A model generated the notes under the pieces. The model worked only from the letters and a program-made list of their open reading frames with translations. It was not told the origin of the DNA and made no database searches. Both the position numbers and the translations under genes were made by a program. Source: Rhodospirillales bacterium (lineage in GTDB: Bacteria > Pseudomonadota > Alphaproteobacteria > Micavibrionales > Micavibrionaceae). From it: a DNA stretch of 64,000 nt. The stretch is from NCBI GenBank assembly GCA_020638365.1, contig JACKIQ010000003.1, positions 1 through 64,000 of the forward strand, written 5' to 3'. This document shows, piece after piece, positions 52,815 through 61,195 of this stretch (positions within the stretch are counted from its first letter, which is position 1; each line of letters starts with the position of its first letter).

Positions 52815-53508
52815 GATCGTTCTGGATACGGAGACGACCGGGCTGGACCCCGAACAGGGACACAAGATCATTGAAATCGGAGGAGTGGAGTTATTGAACC
52901 ACATTCCGAGCGGGAAAACATTACAGCTTTATATCAACCCCGAGCGCGACATACCGCCTGAAAGCACTGCCGTACACGGAATTACAAATGAATTCGTTCG
53001 CGATAAGCCCGTGTTTTCCCAGATCTACTCGCTGTTCCTTGATTTTATCGGAGAGGACGGCAAGCTTGTTATTCACAATGCCGAGTTCGATATGAAATTT
53101 CTGAACTGGGAATTGAAGCAGGTCGGACACAGCGTGCTGCCCTGGAGCCGTGCTCTCGATACGGCTGCACTGGCGCGTAAGAAGTTCCCAGGCTCGCCCG
53201 TTAATCTGGATGCGCTGTGCCGGCGCTTCGGCATAGATAACTCGAACAGAACGTTTCACGGCGCCCTCCTTGATTCCGAGCTTCTGGCAGAGGTTTATCT
53301 TGAACTTCTCGGGGGGCGTCAGCACGGCCTGGAGCTGAGTCCGGAAATCGCCGAAAGTCTTGAAAAGACCAGCGCTATGCCCGTTGCTAGGAAAGCGCCT
53401 AGAAAAGCCCGGATTCGCGAAGCCAGCGCCGAGGAAATTGCCGCACATGAGGAGATGCTCGCAGAGCTTGTCAATCCGCTATGGAAACAGAAAGAAAGCA
53501 GCGGTTAA
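52807..53508 (+). CDS. dnaQ: DNA polymerase III epsilon subunit (3'-5' exonuclease)
   Basis: A 233-residue proofreading exonuclease of the DEDDh type: IVLDTETTGLDPEQGHKI (motif I), HNAEFDMKFLNWEL (motif II) and FHGALLDSELLAEVYLELL (motif III). The start is TTG 52807, giving MREIVLDTETTGL, the usual N-terminus of alphaproteobacterial DnaQ; no ATG is available nearby. It overlaps the amidotransferase gene by eight bases and ends a tightly packed operon from secB. The C-terminal tail would bind the polymerase alpha subunit. Confidence 0.95.
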   Translation: MREIVLDTETTGLDPEQGHKIIEIGGVELLNHIPSGKTLQLYINPERDIPPESTAVHGITNEFVRDKPVFSQIYSLFLDFIGEDGKLVIHNAEFDMKFLNWELKQVGHSVLPWSRALDTAALARKKFPGSPVNLDALCRRFGIDNSNRTFHGALLDSELLAEVYLELLGGRQHGLELSPEIAESLEKTSAMPVARKAPRKARIREASAEEIAAHEEMLAELVNPLWKQKESSG

Positions 53509-53520
53509 GCACAGCAGAGT

Positions 53521-54627
53521 TTATTCGGCCTTGCTGCTTTCACGGGCTGTCGCAGAGCTTTCCAAGGACGGAAAAATCCTACGGGCGAGACGCGCATCCC
53601 GGAAAGGCACGTTTTCCACGATCGTCGCTTCCAGATCATAGAGAATGTGGAAGAGGTGAGACTGGTTGATCGGATCTTCCATACCGCAATAAAGCGGATC
53701 GGCGAGTATCTCCGAGCCCTGACCCTGAAGATAGGCCGTACGATCCGGTAGGCACGATAAAATTTCGATGCCGGTCGGGGTTGCTTTTTTCATTCCGAAG
53801 GGATTTTGATCCTGCGTTTCCTTCATGACATCGTCGAGATATTCCAAAGTGTTGTGATCGCAGGTATTGACACGCGTTTCGCAGCGAAACCACTGACGGA
53901 ACGCGGCGGCGGCGGCCTGTCCGTTGAATTGCCCTGCCGGGTTGCGTTCGAGGTAGGATGAAAAGGCCATAGCCATATCGCCGTTTTCAGAGCCTATCAG
54001 GTGACGCCAAAGATCGCCATACGAACCGCTGCGTAACTCCCATGCGACTATCAGCGAGAGGACATCGCAATCAGCGGCACGAACGCGCTCCAAAGTCATG
54101 ACGTGTTCGGCCTTGTAATTTTCATCAAATCCACCGTGGCGCTTTTCCTGCCAGATATCGCGGAGCGCCTTTATCAAGGTGACGATTATCATGTTCTTGA
54201 AGTATACAGAGCGGTCGAGCGCCGAGGGTGTCAGGGTATTGCTGTCGAGCAAGACCAGCTTTTCCTCCACGTCGATCCAGTAATCTCCGCCCTTGAGATC
54301 GAAGAGAGCAATTTTCCATTTCTGCGACATAGCTTCCTGAATCATCGGACGGGCCGTGGCGCTCTGGTTGATAAGGCCCATGCAGGTGCTCAGCACTTCG
54401 CCGTAAGAACAAAGCCCTTTTTCGGATCCCCTGACGCCAGCCAGCAAATCGTTGATGGTCCAGCGGTCGAGTTTGCCGTGGCCATCGCCCATTTTCTCTG
54501 CAACCAGATCATAGGTTGTTTTCGGTGCCCATTTTGACTTCAACAGAGTTGCCCCATCGTTTGTCAAAAAATCAAAGTCATAGAACGGACGGTCATTCTT
54601 CAGATCCAAATCTGAGGTGAATGACAT
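53521..54627 (-). CDS. Hypothetical protein, paralog of the upstream gene
   Basis: A protein of 368 residues from the ATG at 54627 (MSFTSDLDLKND), or 415 residues from an ATG at 54768 that would overlap the preceding gene by 176 bases; I prefer the shorter form. It has no signal peptide or membrane segment. The middle region (LSLIVAWELRSGSYGDLWRH, then MAMAFSSYLERNPAG, AAAAAFRQWFRCETRV) aligns with the same-order segments of the next gene upstream (AIVRVAWELQLSGNRHIWNR, ASAAVFEAWFLSERCR), so the two are diverged paralogs. I know the pattern only as an uncharacterised family. It converges on dnaQ. Confidence 0.65.
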   Translation of the reverse strand: MSFTSDLDLKNDRPFYDFDFLTNDGATLLKSKWAPKTTYDLVAEKMGDGHGKLDRWTINDLLAGVRGSEKGLCSYGEVLSTCMGLINQSATARPMIQEAMSQKWKIALFDLKGGDYWIDVEEKLVLLDSNTLTPSALDRSVYFKNMIIVTLIKALRDIWQEKRHGGFDENYKAEHVMTLERVRAADCDVLSLIVAWELRSGSYGDLWRHLIGSENGDMAMAFSSYLERNPAGQFNGQAAAAAFRQWFRCETRVNTCDHNTLEYLDDVMKETQDQNPFGMKKATPTGIEILSCLPDRTAYLQGQGSEILADPLYCGMEDPINQSHLFHILYDLEATIVENVPFRDARLARRIFPSLESSATARESSKAE

Positions 54628-55936
54628 TATCCCTGCTTTTTGTGTGTGACGATCCGCGCTTTCCTCCTGAGCGGAGACGGCGTGAAGATTTTCGGTTTTC
54701 CTGATCGTTGCGATCTGTCTCTTGAGATCCGAAAAGTTGTATAATTTCTGCGGCTGATTTGCTTGCATTAATGAAGTCCTGACCTTTTGGATTTACCTCA
54801 TGACGATTGTCATGTGTGGATAAGTCAAGACCGTTTTGCAAATCGTGTTCCGTTTCCTTGAAGGAGCGCTCGAACTTTATAAACCAAAGGAAATTCGCGT
54901 TCGAGCGGTCGCGCACTTCCGTAAAAATGGGGTCGTTCATAATGATGCTGGCATGGACAGCCAGGTAATTTTTGCCGTATGGCATGCTGCCTACTGCGGC
55001 GATCAAATCTGCCGTCAAGCTCTTGGAAGACTGGATGTCGCTGAACACATATCCGCGATAGTCGGCAAGCATTGCCTGCACCAGTTTCTTATCCTGCTGG
55101 CGACAGCGTTCTGAGAGGAACCACGCTTCAAATACAGCAGCGCTGGCCGTTCCATTATTGATCGTGCGGAAGTCTTCGTTGGCTTCGCGGGCATAGGCGC
55201 GGCCAAGATCGTACATCGGGGAATCCTCGATCCGGTTCCATATGTGCCGGTTGCCGGAAAGCTGTAGTTCCCATGCGACACGGACAATCGCGGATGTCAA
55301 GTCGGCTTCCTGAAGACGGTTGACGAGGATCGCGTTATCAGGATGGAATAGAAGGGGATTGATCAAGGCACCCTGGCGGTGCTGCCAGTGGCGGCGTAAT
55401 TCGCGGATCAGGAGAAGGGCCTGATCGGGTTGTTCCATATCCGGGTTGACGAGGATCGAACCGTTGCGGCGGTCATAAAAAGCATTTTCGACCTGACGGC
55501 TGTTTAAAATTTGAATCTTGTGCTTTTTTGCCAATTCTATGAGAGCCGAAGCCATACGGCTTTTTTCCAGAATATCGAGAACGGTATCAATGGCATTTTC
55601 AGGCCGAATTTCAAAATCACTGTTTAACGCACTTTCAATGTTGACTGAAAATTCCTCCAGCTTCTTTTCCCTGTCCTGGGACGGGTGAAGAGCGTATCTT
55701 TCATAGGTTTCTATTTCTTCCCTGAGAAGTTCTATTTCCCGTTCGAGAATGGCATCCTCGAAACTACTCTCGAAGATTTCCTCTTCCGAGAAGTCTTCCT
55801 CATCGAAGTAAAAGAGGGGGGTGTCGTCAATGAATGTGCATAGTACAGGTTGTTCGTGGTTAAGTGTGTATGCAACACGACAAACCCGATCGCTGATGCC
55901 TTTTTGACCGAAAGTTTTTTCTATGATATCGCTCAT
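54593..55936 (-). CDS. Hypothetical protein of the same uncharacterised family
   Basis: A 447-residue cytoplasmic-looking protein. The N-terminal third is very acidic (residues 40-95, FDEEDFSEEEIFESSFEDAI), then a helical linker, then a zincin-like-looking but incomplete core (YDRRNGSILVNPDMEQPDQA, LLIRELRRHWQHRQGALINP), the shared AWELQLSGNRHIWNR block, and a basic Ser/Arg-rich tail (RKSSRRLRSGGKRGSSHTKS). The LIRELRRHWQH stretch recalls an HExxH helix with the Glu and His altered, so no protease activity is claimed. The downstream paralog starts within its 3' end. Confidence 0.65.
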   Translation of the reverse strand: MSDIIEKTFGQKGISDRVCRVAYTLNHEQPVLCTFIDDTPLFYFDEEDFSEEEIFESSFEDAILEREIELLREEIETYERYALHPSQDREKKLEEFSVNIESALNSDFEIRPENAIDTVLDILEKSRMASALIELAKKHKIQILNSRQVENAFYDRRNGSILVNPDMEQPDQALLLIRELRRHWQHRQGALINPLLFHPDNAILVNRLQEADLTSAIVRVAWELQLSGNRHIWNRIEDSPMYDLGRAYAREANEDFRTINNGTASAAVFEAWFLSERCRQQDKKLVQAMLADYRGYVFSDIQSSKSLTADLIAAVGSMPYGKNYLAVHASIIMNDPIFTEVRDRSNANFLWFIKFERSFKETEHDLQNGLDLSTHDNRHEVNPKGQDFINASKSAAEIIQLFGSQETDRNDQENRKSSRRLRSGGKRGSSHTKSRDNVIHLRFGSEE

Positions 55937-56172
55937 TTTCCGACTTCTGGAACCATCCTGCCTAAAAAAATGCCTGACCCCGCAGTTTCCTGCGTATGCA
56001 TTTTATTATGAGCCGTGGTGGTTAACGCTTTCCTACCAAAAGCGGAAAAAACGATGAGTTTTTTGAAAAAAATATCTTTTTTGCCAGTGACTTAAGAGTT
56101 CGTTAAGCACAGTTTAACGGAACGTTAACACTGTGATCTTTCCGGCTTGGTTTCTGGGGTTGCGGAATGCGC

Positions 56173-56787
56173 TTATTGACCCGTCGCATGATCGAGAACA
56201 GGCATTTTTTCAAGCAATATTTCATGCGCGCCCATTACAATTTTTCCGTTCGGTTCAATGTAGATATCGGTCTTGAATAACGTGTCTTTAAGCATCATGC
56301 GCGCTTCAAGTTTGAAAACACCGTTCCTGAGTTTTTCCAATACTTTTAGGGGGTCAACCATTTTGCCCAGAGACTTGCGTTCCGCGGGAGATGGTTCTTC
56401 TTTCCAATTAATGCTTTCCAGACTCTCAGCCAAAATGAAGCGTCCGTGCCGACCGCGAACATGGGAGAAGAAAAATCGAACATATTCAAGCACATTTTCC
56501 TGATCCAGAGTCAAAGGAGCTTTTTCGTTTACTGCGTAGATCGGGCGGTAGGTCCAGTCCATTAACGTAAAAGCTTTATCGCGCTCCAATGCATAGCGTT
56601 GAAGGGGGGGATTAGTTGCATGATCTGCAATATCCAGAAAACGGTAGCCGGGGTAAAACGGAAGTTCTATAGAAAGAATCGTTGTTTCAAGCGGGTCAAA
56701 CAGACTGCCTTCGACCTGCTTGTTGACCTGATCCACAATCATGGCAACTTCTTCGAGTTCAAGTTTTTTAAAGGCTTCCTGAAACAT
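56173..56787 (-). CDS. Hypothetical protein upstream of hemE
   Basis: A 204-residue soluble protein without signal peptide. Recognisable stretches: ETTILSIELPFYPGYRFLDI, YVRFFFSHVRGRHGRFILAE, and the C-terminal FKTDIYIEPNGKIVMGAHEI. I cannot place it in a known family. It stands alone, leftward, with 236 bases before the gene at 54593-55936 and 404 bases before hemE. Confidence 0.6.
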   Translation of the reverse strand: MFQEAFKKLELEEVAMIVDQVNKQVEGSLFDPLETTILSIELPFYPGYRFLDIADHATNPPLQRYALERDKAFTLMDWTYRPIYAVNEKAPLTLDQENVLEYVRFFFSHVRGRHGRFILAESLESINWKEEPSPAERKSLGKMVDPLKVLEKLRNGVFKLEARMMLKDTLFKTDIYIEPNGKIVMGAHEILLEKMPVLDHATGQ

Positions 56788-57191
56788 GGCGATTCGCGAT
56801 TCTCGTAGACGGTTGGGACATTCCCTTGATCGTATCTGACATAAAATATCTTAATATCATCCTAACGCGCTGTAAAACCCTGTGTGGGAATCGAGGAATG
56901 GTTTTTGTATTAAGTTGAGGATGAAGTTACCCCGAAAATATCCCTGCCCCCTTTATTTGTATTATCCCTGTGAGGAGAAGATTTGTTTGGAAACATCAGT
57001 TTTCTGGAGGAATCGAGTCGACTCGCCGGGATCGCAAGCGGGTTGCTTTTCTATAGTCTGTGAACAAAATCAGGAATAAGTTTTATCCCCGTTTTGCCGC
57101 TGCCCTACTATCAAAAAAAACCTTTTTAAAAATTCTTTTTCTTATTTTTTTTTTCGTTATCCTGAGGGCGTTTTTCAGGAAGGAAACGGGT
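56788..57191. other. Intergenic region before hemE
   Basis: About 400 bases, AT-rich near 57113-57165 with long T and A runs. No convincing gene, hairpin or riboswitch is seen. It should carry the hemE promoter; no clear box could be fixed. Confidence 0.45.
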
Positions 57192-58244
57192 ATGACAGGA
57201 ATTAAGAAAAATATGCTGGAGGCTCTTCGGAAGCACGAGCCGGACCATGTGCCTTTCTGGTTCATGCGGCAGGCGGGGCGGTATTTGCCGGAGTACAGGG
57301 AACTCAGGGAGAAGGCCGGGAGTTTTCTGTCGCTGGTTTATAATCCCGATTTTGCTGCGGAAGTGACCTTGCAGCCGATCCGCCGGTTCGGGATGGATGG
57401 GGCAATCTTGTTTTCGGATATCTTGGTTGTACCTCAGGCCTTGGGGCAAAGGCTTGAGTTTGTCGAGGGCGAAGGGCCTAAACTTGAGCCAATCAGGGAC
57501 GGAGCGGGAGCAGCAAAGCTGGGCTTTAAAAATTTCGAGAATACTTTGTCGCCGGTTTATGAAACCGTGAAGAAAGTAAGGGCCGGGCTTATTGGAGAAG
57601 GGTTCGGCAGCACAACAATGATCGGGTTTGCCGGGGCACCCTGGACAGTGGCGTGTTACATGGTGGAGGGCGGTTCCAGTCGCGATTTTCATGAAATCAA
57701 GATGATGGCGTTCCGGGAGCCGGATGTTCTTGAAGCGGTCGTGGACGTTCTGGTTGAGGCGACCGCGGCTTATCTCATTCAGCAGATACGCGCCGGGGCG
57801 GAGGTGATCCAGATTTTTGACAGCTGGGCGGGGGTTCTGGATTCGCACCAGTTCAGGAAGTGGGTGTGCCGGCCCACGCGCAAGATTGTTGATCTGGTCC
57901 GCGATGCTTATCCTCATGTCCCGATTATTGGTTTTCCGCGGGCGTCGGGTGTTAATTATATAACCTATCTTCAGGATACCGGGGTTGATGCGCTTTCGCT
58001 CGATACGCAGATTGATCCGAAATGGGCTGCGCGGATCCTTCAAAGCAGTGTTCCCGTGCAGGGAAATCTGGATCCGGTTTACCTTCTGGCCGGGGGCGAT
58101 GCGCTGGTCATGGCCGTGGAGCAGGTTGTGCGTGATTTTTCCGGCGGGCCGTTCGTGTTTAATCTGGGGCATGGAATCCACAAGGATACGCCGGTTGAAC
58201 ATGTCGAGTTGATGGTCAAAACGATCCGGGAGATGGGAAAATGA
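57192..58244 (+). CDS. hemE: Uroporphyrinogen decarboxylase
   Basis: A 350-residue enzyme converting uroporphyrinogen III to coproporphyrinogen III. Motifs: PFWFMRQAGRYLPEYRELRE (active-site Arg pair), AILFSDILVVPQALG, GFAGAPWTVACYMVEGG, IFDSWAGVLD and FNLGHGIHKDTPVEHVELM. The ATG at 57192 with AGGAAACGGG upstream is used rather than the ATG at 57060, which would add 44 hydrophobic residues foreign to the family. The stop overlaps hemH by four bases. Confidence 0.97.
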   Translation: MTGIKKNMLEALRKHEPDHVPFWFMRQAGRYLPEYRELREKAGSFLSLVYNPDFAAEVTLQPIRRFGMDGAILFSDILVVPQALGQRLEFVEGEGPKLEPIRDGAGAAKLGFKNFENTLSPVYETVKKVRAGLIGEGFGSTTMIGFAGAPWTVACYMVEGGSSRDFHEIKMMAFREPDVLEAVVDVLVEATAAYLIQQIRAGAEVIQIFDSWAGVLDSHQFRKWVCRPTRKIVDLVRDAYPHVPIIGFPRASGVNYITYLQDTGVDALSLDTQIDPKWAARILQSSVPVQGNLDPVYLLAGGDALVMAVEQVVRDFSGGPFVFNLGHGIHKDTPVEHVELMVKTIREMGK

Positions 58245-59317
58245 CCAAGATTGCCGTTGTTCTGTTCAATCTGGGCGGGCCGGATTCCAAGGGGGCGATT
58301 AAACCGTTCCTGATGAATTTTTTCATGGATAAAAATATTATCGGGGCCCCTATTCCGATCCGGTGTTTTATTGCCGCTTATATCAGCGGCAAGCGCTCCA
58401 AGCGCGAGGCTTCGGACAGTTACGGGCTTCTGGGGGATAAGTCCCCTCTTCTCGAAAATACGCAGGCACAGGCACAGGCTCTGGAGAAGGTTTTGAATGG
58501 CGGCTCCAAGGGTCATGATTTCAAGGTTTTTGTTTCGATGCGGTACTGGCACCCGATGGCGGCGCAGGTCGTGCGGGAGGTGCGGGACTGGGGGGCGGAT
58601 CAGATCGTCTTCCTGCCGCTTTATCCGCAATTCTCGACGACGACGACGTGGTCGTCGCTGGAAAACTGGAAGAAGGCCGCGGATGTGGCCGGGTATCATC
58701 CACCGGCCAGCGTGGTCTGCTGTTATCCCGAGAATACAGGATTTGTCGAGGCTTCGGCGGCCCATGTCGAGAGTATTTACAGGCAGGCGCAGGCGGACGG
58801 GCATCAGAGTCCGCGCATTTTATTTTCCGCGCACGGGTTGCCGGAGAAGATTGTCAAAGGCGGTGATCCGTATCAGTGGCAGTGCGAGCAGAGCGCCGAA
58901 CGGATTGTTTCACGATTGTGTGAGAATTTGGGGGTTCCTTCGGTTGACTGGCAAAGCTGTTACCAGAGCCGGGTCGGGCCGATGAAATGGATCGGGCCGT
59001 CTGTGGAGGAAGCGCTGGAAAAAGCGGCGGCGGATAAAAAGGCGGTGGTGATCTATCCGCACGCCTTCACGCAGGAGCATGTGGAAACGCTGGTGGAACT
59101 GGATATCGAATATAAACACCTTGCCGATAAGCTGGGGTTACCGGGCTATTACCGGGCGCAGACGGTGGGGGTTGCCCAGGCCTATATTGACGGGATGGCG
59201 GCGCTGGTGCGCGATCATATTGGGCGTCAGGGAGTGTGCGGGGAAGGCGGGAAAACGATTTGCCCGAGCGCGTTCGGGAGGTGTTGTGCGCGGAGTTTGA
59301 ATTGGGCCGCTCAGTAA
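58241..59317 (+). CDS. hemH: Ferrochelatase
   Basis: A 358-residue enzyme that inserts iron into protoporphyrin IX. Motifs: VVLFNLGGPDSKGAIKPFLM, VSMRYWHPMA, the catalytic FSAHGLPEKIVKGGDPYQWQ, SCYQSRVGPMKWIGPSVEEA and YPHAFTQEHVETLVELD. The C-terminus (EGGKTICPSAFGRCC) is Cys-containing, as in many alphaproteobacterial ferrochelatases. It is coupled with hemE (4-base overlap) and overlaps the start of the phosphoesterase gene. Confidence 0.97.
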   Translation: MTKIAVVLFNLGGPDSKGAIKPFLMNFFMDKNIIGAPIPIRCFIAAYISGKRSKREASDSYGLLGDKSPLLENTQAQAQALEKVLNGGSKGHDFKVFVSMRYWHPMAAQVVREVRDWGADQIVFLPLYPQFSTTTTWSSLENWKKAADVAGYHPPASVVCCYPENTGFVEASAAHVESIYRQAQADGHQSPRILFSAHGLPEKIVKGGDPYQWQCEQSAERIVSRLCENLGVPSVDWQSCYQSRVGPMKWIGPSVEEALEKAAADKKAVVIYPHAFTQEHVETLVELDIEYKHLADKLGLPGYYRAQTVGVAQAYIDGMAALVRDHIGRQGVCGEGGKTICPSAFGRCCARSLNWAAQ

Positions 59318-59970
59318 AGAAGGTTTCTCGAGTCGGAGTTATCGGCGATGTGCATTGCGACGATGTTATGTTGGAGCGAGCTCTCCTTCATTTAAAGAGT
59401 TTATCTCCTGAGCTGCTTTTATGCGTTGGTGATATTGCGGACGGGGCAGGTGATTTCACTAAATGCGTTGATCTTTTGCAAAGCCATAGCGTTATTACTG
59501 TTAAAGGTAATCATGATCGCTGGCTGGTGACGACGCGTAAGGATATGGATCGCGATATTCCCGATCTGACCTGGCCGGAAGATGTTTCACGGGAAACATT
59601 GAAGCTTATTGAAGATTTACCCCTCACGAGGGCTTTTGATACGCCGCATGGAAAGGTTCTGCTCTGTCATGGCATTGCAGATTATGACATGGGCGGGATG
59701 GAACCGGGGCAGGCATGGTACGATATTCGATCCCTGACAGGGCTTCATTATCTGGCCGATGCCGGGGAGTATAAGTTTATGATCAACGGCCACACGCATG
59801 TGCCAATGGTCGAGGCTTTTAGGGAGCTGGTGGTTATTAATGCAGGGACAGTTTTTCGCGATCAGGAACCGGTCTGTTTACTGGTAGATTTTACTGCGAA
59901 GAATGTTCACATTTATAATCTGAGCGGCGTTTCTTTTAGCGAAAGCGTCGTGGCTTTCCCTGAAACCTAG
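59302..59970 (+). CDS. Calcineurin-like metallophosphoesterase
   Basis: A 222-residue dimetal phosphoesterase with the full motif series: VIGDVHCDDVMLE, CVGDIADGAGD, VKGNHDRWLV, LLCHGIADYDMG and INGHTHVPMVE. The start is uncertain: an ATG at 59236 would lie 82 bases inside hemH; the TTG at 59302 is preferred because GCGGAG precedes it at good spacing and the protein then begins just before the first motif. It follows hemH in the same transcript. Substrate unknown. Confidence 0.85.
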   Translation: MGRSVKKVSRVGVIGDVHCDDVMLERALLHLKSLSPELLLCVGDIADGAGDFTKCVDLLQSHSVITVKGNHDRWLVTTRKDMDRDIPDLTWPEDVSRETLKLIEDLPLTRAFDTPHGKVLLCHGIADYDMGGMEPGQAWYDIRSLTGLHYLADAGEYKFMINGHTHVPMVEAFRELVVINAGTVFRDQEPVCLLVDFTAKNVHIYNLSGVSFSESVVAFPET

Positions 59971-60353
59971 TTATTATCTATCTCCAGATTTCGGACTTCT
60001 TTGGTGCGGGGGGCAAAGAAATCATCCGGGGTGTGGTCGTATTCGATTTTACCCCAGATCAGGTTCAGGGCCAGAAAGGGGACGATCATGCCCTTGGCAA
60101 ATTCTTTGGGGACTTCATCCCGGTATTCATAGGCCGTTTTTACCGCGGGGAACAGACAGCCCAGCGCTACCAGACCGAGATAGGGTGCGGCAAATTCGTT
60201 GGGTGTATCTATTAATTCCGCAGCCGCTTTACCGCATGCCCCGGCAACGCTTAGATAGGTTGCGGATACGAGGCCGGCGACCTGCGCGTCTGATTTTTTC
60301 TGTTTTTCGTCGCTGTTCATGGCTTCTTGTTTTTCCTCTACCGTTATGCTCAA
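59967..60353 (-). CDS. Hypothetical small protein
   Basis: A 128-residue protein with weakly hydrophobic helices (AGLVSATYLSVAGACGKAAA, PYLGLVALGCLFPAVKTAY, KGMIVPFLALNLIWG) that may associate with the membrane. I do not recognise a family. It converges on the phosphoesterase gene, overlapping its stop by four bases, and is divergent from hemJ. Confidence 0.55.
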   Translation of the reverse strand: MSITVEEKQEAMNSDEKQKKSDAQVAGLVSATYLSVAGACGKAAAELIDTPNEFAAPYLGLVALGCLFPAVKTAYEYRDEVPKEFAKGMIVPFLALNLIWGKIEYDHTPDDFFAPRTKEVRNLEIDNN

Positions 60354-60432
60354 GTGAGGCGGCTTAGCGGGTTCGTGTCTGTTTTGTCAAAAAATCCGCA
60401 TTTTTGCAACTTTTCTAAGGGGTGAGAGCGTT

Positions 60433-60882
60433 ATGGATGACTTTCTGACCGCGCATTTCGAGTGGCTCCGCGCCCTGCATATCATCAGCGTGATGGCGTG
60501 GATGGCGGGGATGTTGTATCTGCCGCGGCTGTTCGTCTATCACGCCGAGGCGGAGATCGGGTCCGACAAATCGGAGACGTTCAAGATCATGGAGCGCAGG
60601 CTGCTCAAAATCATCATCAATCCCGCCATGATAGCGGCGTGGGTGTTTGGTCTGCTGATGCTGTATTCCAACTGGGGCGTTTATAAAACCGCCGGGTGGA
60701 TGCATACGAAGCTGCTGCTGGTGCTCATCCTGTCGGGGGTACACGGGATGCTGGCCAAGCAGGTGAAAATTTTCGCGCGGGACGAAAATAAAAAAACTTC
60801 GCGGTATTTCCGCATTCTTAACGAAGTTCCGACTATCCTTATGATATTCATCATCGTTCTGGCCGTGGTCGAACCTTTTTAG
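60433..60882 (+). CDS. hemJ: Protoporphyrinogen IX oxidase HemJ
   Basis: A 149-residue membrane protein with four segments. The N-terminal LRALHIISVMAWMAGMLYLP carries the haem-ligand His, and MERRLLKIIINPAMIAAWVF and WMHTKLLLVLILSGVHGML are typical of HemJ (former UPF0093). It oxidises protoporphyrinogen IX, the step between HemE-derived intermediates and HemH, so hemE, hemH and hemJ here supply three late haem steps. It is separated from hemH by the phosphoesterase gene and the leftward small gene, and precedes rho, a typical alphaproteobacterial order. Confidence 0.93.
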   Translation: MDDFLTAHFEWLRALHIISVMAWMAGMLYLPRLFVYHAEAEIGSDKSETFKIMERRLLKIIINPAMIAAWVFGLLMLYSNWGVYKTAGWMHTKLLLVLILSGVHGMLAKQVKIFARDENKKTSRYFRILNEVPTILMIFIIVLAVVEPF

Positions 60883-61195
60883 GGTTTTTTGCTTTATATC
60901 AGGGTTTTAGGCGGTGTTGTCTTACATGACGCTCCAGAAATTCAGGGCAAGGGCCTAACACTATACATATTCTCTTGACAGGGTTTTGGGGCGTGGTTAT
61001 AAGGGGATTGTCTAGTAATAAATCCAGAAAAGCTGTTGACCTGAGACGTATCGCCAAAAGGGTTTGGCACAGGCCAGCACAGTGAGAATATTAAGCACTT
61101 TGATCAATAAACTACTGGTTTAGGCACTGGTGATAGACGCCCTCGCACAGGTTGCGAATTTCCTTTTTGAAAAAGAAGACGACTAAGAGTATCTC
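60883..61195. other. Leader/intergenic region of rho
   Basis: About 310 bases between hemJ and rho. Two degenerate promoter-like boxes can be imagined (TTGACC near 61036) but spacing is poor. rho genes usually have long leaders for autoregulation; nothing more definite is seen here. Confidence 0.4.

Noticed and set aside
57060..57191. Hydrophobic N-terminal extension of HemE
   Set aside because: HemE is soluble; the extension comes from an AT-rich leader, and the ATG at 57192 has a proper ribosome site.
57126..58202. Leftward 358-residue ORF opposite hemE
   Set aside because: Antisense shadow of a certain hemE; composition rich in Arg, His, Pro and Asn with no motif.
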